Source: Candidatus Faecalibacterium faecipullorum
Lineage (GTDB): Bacteria > Bacillota > Clostridia > Oscillospirales > Ruminococcaceae
Reading direction: 5' to 3'
Assembly (NCBI GenBank): GCA_019118985.1
Contig: DWXX01000191.1
Coordinates: 1 to 6,465, forward strand
Length of the DNA: 6,465 nucleotides
Positions within the stretch are counted from its first letter, which is position 1; each line of letters opens with the position of its first letter. Made by a program: the position numbers and the translations under genes. Positions 1-5,507 of this stretch are shown in pieces. The notes under the pieces are model-generated. The model saw only the letters and a list, made by a program, of their open reading frames with translations, was not told the origin of the DNA and ran no database searches.

Positions 1-464
1 GCCTGCGCCCCCTGCGCGGCGATTTCCTGCTCGAGCTGCAAAATGCGCTCGGCTTGCCGGGCGCCGCTTGCCTTGAGTGCTTCGCGCTTGTCCGCAAGCA
101 CCTGTTCGTACCGCGCTTCGCAGCCCTCAAGCGTGCCCAGCTCGCTTTCATACCGTGCAATGTCCTGCCGGACGGCTTCCAGCTCGCGCACCGCGCTGTC
201 GTGCTTGACCGCGGCGGCATAGGCCTCCTGCTGTTCCTTGTCCAGCTGCTCGTCCTTTCTGCCGAGCACGCTGTAAAACAGCGCGGCAAGGCTGCGCCCT
301 TCCAGCCGGTCGACGTCGGCCTGCTCTTTGTGCATGGCCTGTTCCAGCTGCCGCGCCTGGGCGGCCAGCTCCCGCCGCTGCGCCTTGAGGTCGCGGTACT
401 TGGCCTCCAGGCCCTCTTTTTCGGCAGACTGCCGCCACAGCTCCTTCAGGTTGACATCGTTCAT
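1..464 (-). CDS. Coiled-coil protein of unknown function, 5' part (C-terminus beyond the window)
   Basis: An open frame reads leftward from ATG at 464-462 to the window edge, giving 154 residues with no stop. AAGGAGG at 480-474, nine bases upstream, fixes this start. The protein is rich in Glu, Gln, Lys, Arg and Ala. Residues about 5-55 and 73-154 look like long helices with coiled-coil character. Between them lies a less charged stretch, LAALFYSVLGRKDEQLDKE (about 59-77), that may be a hinge or a short conserved core. No signal peptide or membrane segment is visible, so it is probably cytoplasmic. It resembles short uncharacterised coiled-coil proteins that I associate with clostridia, from memory only. 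It follows the flavoenzyme gene but is separated from it by a terminator and probably has its own promoter. No function can be assigned. The coding call is firm; the missing 3' end prevents a length comparison. Confidence 0.8.
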   Translation of the reverse strand, partial: MNDVNLKELWRQSAEKEGLEAKYRDLKAQRRELAAQARQLEQAMHKEQADVDRLEGRSLAALFYSVLGRKDEQLDKEQQEAYAAAVKHDSAVRELEAVRQDIARYESELGTLEGCEARYEQVLADKREALKASGARQAERILQLEQEIAAQGAQ

Positions 465-486
465 GCTGCCGCACCTCCTTTTGTTC

Positions 487-495
487 ATTCTACCA
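487..495 (-). promoter_or_regulatory. Extended -10 promoter candidate for the coiled-coil gene
   Basis: Reading leftward, TGG-TAGAAT matches the extended -10 pattern TGnTATAAT with one mismatch in the hexamer. No good -35 is present; the position 17-18 bases upstream falls in the T-rich tail of the preceding terminator (TTTTCT). The predicted transcription start, near 480, would put the ribosome binding site at the very 5' end of the message, giving a leader of only about 16 bases. Confidence 0.4.
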
Positions 496-506
496 CAGCC
501 GGCCGG

Positions 507-544
507 CAAAGAAAAGGGCCAGACGCCTTTGGGGCGTCCGGCCC
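507..544 (-). terminator. Intrinsic terminator of the flavoenzyme gene
   Basis: Bases 516-527 and 533-544 form a 12-bp GC-rich stem with one A/C mismatch (521/539) and a 5-base loop. On the minus strand the stem is followed directly by TTTTCTTTG (515-507). It begins 38 bases after the flavoenzyme stop codon at 583, so it should end that transcript before the coiled-coil gene. Confidence 0.85.
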
Positions 545-582
545 ATGGAAATGCAGCCGTTCAGACGGCGGGTGCCGACCGC

Positions 583-2655
583 TTACAGCTCGCCCAGGGC
601 GTGCTTGGCGGCAATCATGCCGAAGGTGTAGCAGCGGCCCAGGGACAGGCCGGTCTGGTGGAAGGGATAGTCGGCGCCGCCGTAGAAGGTGCCGCCCAGG
701 TTGCCCACGCAGTACAGCCCGTCGATGACGTTGCCCTCAGCATCCAGGGCCTGGCCGTAGGCGTTGGTGTTGACGCCGCTGTCCACCGAGGAGACCCGGA
801 TGTGCTTGCGGATGCCCCAGAAGGGCGCCTTCTCGATCTTGTGCATGTACTTCATGCTCTTGCCGAAGTCGACGTCGGCGCCCTGGTCACACAGCTCGTT
901 GTAGCGGGCCACCGACTCTTCCAGCGCGTCGGCGGGGATGTCCAGCAGGGCGGCCAGCTCTTCGAGGGTGTCGGCCTTATAGGTGTCCAGCAGGTTCTCA
1001 AAGACGCCCTCGGGGTTCTCGACCGCGCCGGGGATGTACTTGAGCATCCCCGCCTCGGGGACGGGGGCCTTGGCGTAGCTCATGTAGTCGCTGTCGTAGA
1101 TCTGGCAGTACCAGCCCTGCGAGCCGTTGGGGTGGTTGGAGTCGACGTTGTTGCCGTTGTAGGCGGGGGTGTACTTGGTGATGTTGCCCATGTAGACAAA
1201 GCCGGTGTCCTCGTTGCAGAAGCGGTGGCCCTCCATGTCGACGTAGAGGAAAGGCTCCTCGTACATCAGGCCGGAGTCAAAGTCGTGCATCATCTTGGTG
1301 TGGCCGAGGTTCTCCATCTTGGCGCCGGCTGCGATGGCCATGATGTGGCCGTCGCCGGTCTTCTGGAACTGCTTTTTGTCAAAGTTCTCGATGTCGGGGC
1401 ACCAGCGGCGGACCATGGCGTCGTTGTTCATGTAGTCGCCGGTGGCCAGGATGACGCCCTTGGCGGCGTTGAACTGGATGTACTTGCCGTCGGCGTCCTT
1501 GCCGATGACGCCGGTCACCTTGCCCGCGTCGTCCACCACCAGCTTGACCGCCGGGGTGTTGAAGAAGGTCTCAAGGTTGGGGCACGCGGCCTGGACGTTC
1601 TCCAGCACCACCGCCAGCACGTCGCCGACGTTCTTGGGCTTGGGGCCGATCCAGGGGGCGAAGAAGTAGCAGTGCTCGCCGCCGAAGTCGTAGGTGTCCA
1701 TCCGGTCCTGCCAGACGCCGGTCAGGTCCTGACTGGTGCACATGTAGCAGTTGATCTCTTTTTCATCGTTGTGCAGCAGGGCGGAGGGGTTGGCGTTGTC
1801 GTCCACCAGGCTGCCGTCGCCGTACTCGGTCTCAGCGGTCAGGCCGGCGCGGTTGAGGTACCACATCAGGGCCTCTTCGCTGTGCTCGACGTAGGCGTTG
1901 AGCAGGTCGGTGTCGGCACGCCAGTCGCACAGGCCGTTGGTCATGTGGACCCACATCTTCTCGCCGGCGGGGGTGGACTTGGAGTGGATGATGGCCGAGC
2001 CGCAGTTGCCCTGGCTGACCACCACGCTCTGCTTTTGCAGCAGCGCGACGCTGGCCCCCAGTTCGGCCGCCCAGCCCGCCGCGGGGACGCCGGCTGCGCC
2101 TGCGCCCACCACCACGATGTCAAAGTCCATGGTCTCGTCGGGGGTGATGTCGCCCAGCTCGACCACCGAGGACTCGACCTCTTCGGTGGTCAGGCCCTCG
2201 GGCACCACCGTCTCAGCCTTGTTGGAGGTGGTGGGGGCGGTGGCCACGCCCTTGGCCTGGTTGATGCAGTTTTCGGCCGCCTTCTTGATGGCGTCGGAGG
2301 TGATGGTCGCGCCCGAATGGCCGTCCACCTCGCTGGACTGGGCGCTGAGGATCTTCTCGATCATCTCGTCGCCGATGTCGGCGCCGTAGCCCGCCGTCTC
2401 GCCCGAGACGTCGATCTGCACGTCGGTGATCTTCTCGGCGTCAAAGGTCATGGTGACGGTAATGGGGTTGGCGCCGATGCCGGTGGCCTCGGCGGTGTAG
2501 GTGCCGGGGGTGTACACGCCGGCTGCCGCCGACGAGCTGGCCGCCACCGAAGAACTGGCCGCCTCACAGGCTGCCAGGACGCCGGCGGTCGCGCCGCTCA
2601 TGGCGGTGGCCGCGGCGATCTTCAAAAAGCCCTTGCGGGAGATCTTGTTGCTCAT
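583..2655 (-). CDS. Exported flavin reductase: lipoprotein with FMN-binding and fumarate-reductase-like FAD domains
   Basis: This is a 690-residue flavoprotein predicted to sit on the outer face of the cell membrane and reduce a small organic acceptor. ATG at 2655 is chosen because GAGAGGA (2672-2666) lies ten bases upstream; the longer frame from 2754 would start inside the promoter. Residues 6-12, SRKGFLK, resemble a twin-arginine signal with RK for RR, then a hydrophobic stretch and lipobox L27-A-A-C30. A Ser/Ala linker (31-46) follows. Residues about 47-136 are an FMN_bind domain with SGATITS at 114-120, the motif to which ApbE enzymes attach FMN through a threonine. The FAD domain begins at 177 with G184-x-G186-x-x-G189 and continues to the end, including ATGDY (404-408) and GLYCVGNLGG (646-655). 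The domain pair is that of extracellular fumarate/urocanate-type reductases. However, the arginines that bind and protonate fumarate in Shewanella Fcc3 have no evident counterpart here: the region of GANRLGG reads GGADYPFHQTG (659-669). The substrate is therefore open. No dedicated electron donor or ApbE gene is in the window. Confidence 0.95.
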   Translation of the reverse strand: MSNKISRKGFLKIAAATAMSGATAGVLAACEAASSSVAASSSAAAGVYTPGTYTAEATGIGANPITVTMTFDAEKITDVQIDVSGETAGYGADIGDEMIEKILSAQSSEVDGHSGATITSDAIKKAAENCINQAKGVATAPTTSNKAETVVPEGLTTEEVESSVVELGDITPDETMDFDIVVVGAGAAGVPAAGWAAELGASVALLQKQSVVVSQGNCGSAIIHSKSTPAGEKMWVHMTNGLCDWRADTDLLNAYVEHSEEALMWYLNRAGLTAETEYGDGSLVDDNANPSALLHNDEKEINCYMCTSQDLTGVWQDRMDTYDFGGEHCYFFAPWIGPKPKNVGDVLAVVLENVQAACPNLETFFNTPAVKLVVDDAGKVTGVIGKDADGKYIQFNAAKGVILATGDYMNNDAMVRRWCPDIENFDKKQFQKTGDGHIMAIAAGAKMENLGHTKMMHDFDSGLMYEEPFLYVDMEGHRFCNEDTGFVYMGNITKYTPAYNGNNVDSNHPNGSQGWYCQIYDSDYMSYAKAPVPEAGMLKYIPGAVENPEGVFENLLDTYKADTLEELAALLDIPADALEESVARYNELCDQGADVDFGKSMKYMHKIEKAPFWGIRKHIRVSSVDSGVNTNAYGQALDAEGNVIDGLYCVGNLGGTFYGGADYPFHQTGLSLGRCYTFGMIAAKHALGEL

Positions 2656-2699
2656 GGGGATCTGCTCCTCTCTTTTTCTTCGTATGCATTTACCTTCTT

Positions 2700-2729
2700 G
2701 CAGGCGGCGCCCGCGGGGGCGGGCCCTGC
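2700..2729 (-). other. Hairpin at the 5' end of the flavoenzyme mRNA
   Basis: In the leader, GCAGG and CCTGC plus GCCCGC and GCGGGC form a stem of 5+6 bp with a four-base bulge (2705-2708) and a CCCC loop. With the predicted transcription start near 2732, it begins about three bases from the RNA end and lies well upstream of the ribosome binding site (2672-2666). It may stabilise the message. No U-tract follows, so it is not an attenuator by itself. Confidence 0.4.
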
Positions 2730-2738
2730 CTATAAAAA

Positions 2739-2768
2739 AGTGTACCGCATCCAAAAGACGGCTGTCAA
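2739..2768 (-). promoter_or_regulatory. Sigma-A-type promoter of the flavoenzyme gene
   Basis: A perfect -35 box TTGACA (2768-2763) is followed after 18 bases by -10 TACACT (2744-2739). Transcription would start near 2732 and give a leader of about 77 bases. The promoter lies in the gap after the ASST terminator, so the flavoenzyme has its own start even though it points the same way as the ASST gene. Confidence 0.75.
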
Positions 2769-2799
2769 GGCGCAGATTGACGGAATCGACCCTTCAAAA

Positions 2800-2815
2800 T
2801 TGTGAGTTATCACAA
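2800..2815. promoter_or_regulatory. Palindromic operator-like site TTGTGA-N4-TCACAA
   Basis: A perfect 6-bp inverted repeat (2800-2805 and 2810-2815) around GTTA. Its centre is about 75 bases upstream of the predicted flavoenzyme transcription start, a position that suits an upstream activator or a distal repressor site. The arms resemble CRP/FNR-family and Rex half-sites, but the spacer is four bases rather than the six those proteins use. The spacing equals that of a symmetric lac-type operator (TTGTGA-GCGC-TCACAA). The regulator is unknown and none is encoded in the window. Confidence 0.55.
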
Positions 2816-2853
2816 ACAAAGTCCCGGGGCAGCCTGCAGCGGCCGCCCCGGGG
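2811..2853 (-). terminator. Intrinsic terminator of the ASST gene
   Basis: CCCGGGGC (2823-2830) pairs with GCCCCGGG (2845-2852). Inside it, 2831-2834 and 2841-2844 add four more pairs on the minus-strand RNA, one of them G-U, around a six-base loop. The minus-strand tail CTTTGTTTGTG (2821-2811) is T-rich but interrupted. The stem starts about 20 bases after the ASST stop codon. The tail overlaps the right arm of the palindrome at 2800-2815. Confidence 0.75.
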
Positions 2854-2871
2854 CGATGCTTTCGCCTGATG

Positions 2872-4680
2872 TTACTGGAACCAGAAGCCCTTGTAGTCGT
2901 ACTTGAAGGTGCGGTAGCCCTGCATGGTACACTCGTAGCTGTACTGGCGGATCAGCCGGCCCGCGCCGTCGTACTCGCCAAAGACCATCGCGATGCCGCT
3001 GTTGACCGCCCAATGCCCCGTCGCATCGCTGCGGGTGGCGTTGGAGACGATGCTGGAATAGGGCACCGGGAACGCTTCCGTCAGCTCGACGGTGCCGGCC
3101 TTCTCGTCGACGCGGTAGACGTAGACATAGCTGCGGTCCGCCCCGCCGCCGTCGCCGTAGAGGTCGGTGCCGACGGTGTCGGGCAGGTCGGGCTGGTAGT
3201 CGTCGCGGGAGGACAGGGCCCAGTAGTTGTTGTTGAACATACGCAGGTAGCCCACCCCTTCCTCGTCGGGGTCGGGGGCCCAGGCCACGCTGTGCTGGCC
3301 GTACTGCCAGGTGAAGTCCCCCACCGGCGCAAGGCAGTACCCCTCATAGCCGGTGCCCTGCCAGAAGGCGGGGTCGCCGCAAAGCCAGCCGACGGACGCC
3401 TCGCCGTGGATGTTCTCCGCCTTGATGACGGTGGAGGTCTCCCGCGAGGAGACCACCAGGCTGTCGCTGTCGGGCAGGTACTGGATGGTGTTGAGGTGGA
3501 TCCAGTCCTGCTCCCCTGCCTGCCAGAAGAAGGGGTCGGTGGGGCCGATGGGCCGGGTCTGTTCATAGTAGCCCGCCATCAGCTTTTTGAAGTCCAGCAG
3601 CTCGGTCACTTCGCCGGTGGCGAGGTCGACTTCCAGGACGATGTCCTCGACGTTGGCGTCCCCCGCCTTTTCGGCCAGGGCCACCACCTTGCCGTCGGGG
3701 CCGTAATCGATGTCGTGGTGCAGCTCATAGTCCCCCAGGGGGTAGACCTGCAGCACCTCGCCCAGGCCGTTCATCCGGGCGAGCTTGTTGGAGGACACGC
3801 AGGTAACGATCTCGTCCCCCGCGGCCTTGTCGTAGAAGAGGATGCGGTCCAGCCCGAAGCCTTCCAGCACCATCTCGTACCGCATCACCCCGGCGTTGTC
3901 GTAGAGGAAGCCGTACCCGAGGTAGCCGTTGGTCCGCATCATGGTGAACAGCCCGTCGTCCAGCGCTTCGCCGCTCTCGCCGTCGGTATGGTCGAGGAGG
4001 GTGTCGTAGCCCGAGTGGGTCTCGGGCATCTCGATGGTGAAGCGGACGGTCTGCCGCACGTTGCCCCAGCTGCCCCGCAGTTTGAGGGTGACTTCGTTCA
4101 CTTCCCCCGGCACCAGGCCGATCAGCTGGAGCTCATGGCTGGTGGTATACGCCTGCCCCGAGGCGTCGGCGGCGGTGGCGGTAAAATCGGGGATGCGCTC
4201 GTCCTCCACATGGACGGCGTACTCCACCCGGGTGGGCAGGTCGGTCTCAAAGTAGAGGTAGAGCCCGTTGGCCCCGGTGCCGAAGGGGTCCAGTACCGCC
4301 AGCGGGGTCTCGGCGGTCCACTCCACCCGGCCGTCCGGGATGGCCTGCCCCAGATCGAGCGTCCGGCGCAGCCGCTGCTGCACGCCGGTGTCGTAGTATG
4401 TAAAGCCCTCCGCCTCGATGTCGGTGGGGACCAGCTGCAGCACTGTGATGCTCGCTTCCACCGGGGCGGTGCGGATCTCGACCTGCTCGGCCTCGACCAC
4501 CCCGATCAAATCGCCGACGTCGACGGCCCAGCCGTCCCGCACTTCGCTTTCCTGCGCGGTGAACCACTTGCCCACCGCCGGCGCCAGCACCGGCACCAGG
4601 GCCAGCAGCACCGCGATGACCCCCGCGGCCACCGCCAGCGGCAGCCAGAGCCGCGCCTTCTTCTTCGGTCTCGTTTTCAT
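2872..4680 (-). CDS. assT: Aryl-sulfate sulfotransferase (ASST, PAPS-independent), membrane-anchored
   Basis: This 602-residue enzyme transfers a sulfo group from one phenolic sulfate ester to another phenol through a sulfo-histidine intermediate, without PAPS. ATG at 4680 follows AAAGGA (4696-4691) by ten bases. The basic N-terminus (KTRPKKKAR) and a hydrophobic segment at about 11-36 form an uncleaved signal anchor, placing the catalytic domain outside the membrane. Residues about 60-220 correspond to the beta-sandwich N-terminal domain, and about 225-602 to the beta-propeller. By motif, the E. coli catalytic residues H252, H356, R374 and H436 match H322 (ELHHDID), H395 (DWIHLN), R413 (SSRETST) and H463 (YGQHSVAW). 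C434 and C449 sit in the loop before H463, near where the E. coli enzyme has its disulfide. The length is normal for the family. The gene is followed by its own terminator and then the flavoenzyme gene on the same strand; the CHR transporter pair diverges from its 5' side. The family call is firm, but donor and acceptor cannot be read from the sequence. Confidence 0.95.
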   Translation of the reverse strand: MKTRPKKKARLWLPLAVAAGVIAVLLALVPVLAPAVGKWFTAQESEVRDGWAVDVGDLIGVVEAEQVEIRTAPVEASITVLQLVPTDIEAEGFTYYDTGVQQRLRRTLDLGQAIPDGRVEWTAETPLAVLDPFGTGANGLYLYFETDLPTRVEYAVHVEDERIPDFTATAADASGQAYTTSHELQLIGLVPGEVNEVTLKLRGSWGNVRQTVRFTIEMPETHSGYDTLLDHTDGESGEALDDGLFTMMRTNGYLGYGFLYDNAGVMRYEMVLEGFGLDRILFYDKAAGDEIVTCVSSNKLARMNGLGEVLQVYPLGDYELHHDIDYGPDGKVVALAEKAGDANVEDIVLEVDLATGEVTELLDFKKLMAGYYEQTRPIGPTDPFFWQAGEQDWIHLNTIQYLPDSDSLVVSSRETSTVIKAENIHGEASVGWLCGDPAFWQGTGYEGYCLAPVGDFTWQYGQHSVAWAPDPDEEGVGYLRMFNNNYWALSSRDDYQPDLPDTVGTDLYGDGGGADRSYVYVYRVDEKAGTVELTEAFPVPYSSIVSNATRSDATGHWAVNSGIAMVFGEYDGAGRLIRQYSYECTMQGYRTFKYDYKGFWFQ

Positions 4681-4700
4681 CTGTATGCCGTCCTTTCCGG

Positions 4701-4726
4701 GCCGGGCCCTGTCTTGACAGCCCGGC
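4701..4726 (-). other. Hairpin at the 5' end of the ASST mRNA
   Basis: GCCGGGC-TGTC and GACA-GCCCGGC pair with a two-base bulge and a very tight loop (4714-4715, in practice probably four bases). With the transcription start predicted near 4731, it begins about five bases from the RNA end and finishes five bases before the ribosome binding site (4696-4691). It may protect the transcript or tune translation. The part GTCTTGACAG also contains a TTGACA on the plus strand, which I do not consider a promoter because no good -10 box follows it. Confidence 0.4.
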
Positions 4727-4737
4727 AGACCGCCCTA

Positions 4738-4746
4738 AGTATAGCA
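4738..4746 (-). promoter_or_regulatory. Extended -10 promoter of the ASST gene
   Basis: TGC-TATACT is a near-ideal extended -10 element, placing transcription start near 4731 and giving a leader of about 50 bases. A second TATACT lies 24 bases further upstream (4767-4762) but lacks the TGn extension. Neither has a recognisable -35 box, which suggests dependence on the extended element or on an activator. Confidence 0.45.
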
Positions 4747-4850
4747 CCGCGCCGCCCGGATAGTATAGCCAAATCGTGACAATTGTGTTGCTGGGGCCAC
4801 AAACGCCAGGTAAAATGTATGCAAAACCCGGCGCCGGGCCTCTCCCCTGT

Positions 4851-4880
4851 TTGACAAGCTACCGCGCGCTGTGCTATTCT
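4851..4880 (+). promoter_or_regulatory. Sigma-A-type promoter of the CHR transporter operon
   Basis: Perfect -35 TTGACA (4851-4856), an 18-base spacer, and -10 TATTCT (4875-4880) preceded by TGC, an extended -10. Transcription would start near 4887, about 36 bases before the first transporter ATG. A 10-base palindrome GCTGCGCAGC (4895-4904) lies in the leader just ahead of the ribosome binding site. Confidence 0.75.
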
Positions 4881-4922
4881 GGTGCCATCCGACCGCTGCG
4901 CAGCAAGACAGGAGGGACCCCC

Positions 4923-5507
4923 ATGCAGGACAGACAGGACAGAAAACAGGTGCTGGGCCGGCTGTTTGTATCAACGCTCTATCTCAGCGCCTTCACCTTC
5001 GGGGGCGGGTACGTCATCGTCACCCTGCTCAAGAAAAAGTTCGTGGACGAATACCACTGGATCGAGGACGGCGAGATGCTCGACCTTGTGGCCATCGCGC
5101 AGTCGGCGCCGGGGCCCATCGCGGTCAACGGGGCCATCGTGGTGGGCTATAAGCTGGCCGGGATGGTGGGCGCCGCGGTGGCGGCCGTCGCCACCATCAT
5201 CCCGCCCTTCGCCATCATCTCGGCCATCTCGGTCTTTTACGACGCCTTCCGGGACAACTTCCTGGTCAGCCAGATGCTGGAGGGGATGCAGGCGGGGGTG
5301 GCCGCGGTCATCGCCTCGGTGGTCTGGCAGATGGGCACGGACGTCGTCCGCGCAGATGACAAAGCGGGCGTGCTGATCATGGCGGCGGCCTTTGCGGCCT
5401 GCCTGCTGGGGGTCAACGTGGTGCTGGTGGTGCTGGCGGCCGCCGGCATCGGGGTGGCCCGCACCCTGCTGAAAGGCCGCCATGCCGGAAAGGGGGGCGC
5501 GGCATGA
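4923..5507 (+). CDS. CHR-family (chromate/oxyanion) transporter, short-chain subunit 1
   Basis: A 194-residue membrane protein with a single CHR domain, the size usual for short-chain CHR proteins, which work as pairs. ATG at 4923 has AGGAGGG (4910-4916) six bases upstream; the frame is open further 5' but that part covers the promoter. The family signature FGGGY is at 26-30, and the second signature at 61-65 contains P63-G64-P65 (QSAPGPIAVNG). Hydrophobic segments are visible at about 13-35, 54-78, 82-107, 122-140 and 148-180, so five to six membrane spans are likely. Known members export chromate, taken to be a sulfate analogue; in an anaerobe the natural substrate may be another oxyanion. 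The last four bases overlap the start of the partner gene (ATGA), so the two are co-translated. The gene diverges from the ASST gene. Family assignment is sure; substrate is not. Confidence 0.93.
   Translation: MQDRQDRKQVLGRLFVSTLYLSAFTFGGGYVIVTLLKKKFVDEYHWIEDGEMLDLVAIAQSAPGPIAVNGAIVVGYKLAGMVGAAVAAVATIIPPFAIISAISVFYDAFRDNFLVSQMLEGMQAGVAAVIASVVWQMGTDVVRADDKAGVLIMAAAFAACLLGVNVVLVVLAAAGIGVARTLLKGRHAGKGGAA

Noticed and set aside
148..474. Minus-strand 108-codon frame at the left edge
   Set aside because: Out of frame with the ATG that follows AAGGAGG, and Arg/Gly/Ala-rich; the frame from 464 gives a credible helical protein.
54..728. Plus-strand open frame over the coiled-coil gene and terminator
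   Set aside because: It runs through an intrinsic terminator and two minus-strand genes, and its translation is low-complexity and Arg-rich at the end.
2656..2754. Longer N-terminus for the flavoenzyme starting at 2754
   Set aside because: That ATG lies between the -35 and -10 boxes, and the extra residues would precede a normal signal peptide. The start at 2655 has a ribosome binding site.
328..2805. Plus-strand open frame of 825 codons opposite the flavoenzyme
   Set aside because: It is Val/Gly/His/Leu-rich with no recognisable domain or ribosome binding site, and it mirrors the GC-rich codon pattern of the real minus-strand gene, which has clear domains and motifs.
2800..2815. Assignment of the palindrome to Rex, CRP or FNR
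   Set aside because: The half-sites are similar but the spacer is four bases where those regulators use six between TGTGA-type arms, or the core differs (TTGAT-N4-ATCAA). I keep it only as an unassigned operator.
2869..4779. Plus-strand open frame of 636 codons opposite the ASST gene
   Set aside because: Same antisense shadow effect; the minus strand carries all ASST catalytic motifs.
4827..4838. Perfect palindrome CCCGGCGCCGGG in the divergent region
   Set aside because: It has no loop, and short GC palindromes are expected by chance at this base composition. No positional link to either promoter is evident.
4776..4922. Longer N-terminus for the first CHR subunit from 4776
   Set aside because: The extension spans the operon promoter and has no ribosome binding site; ATG at 4923 has AGGAGGG six bases upstream.
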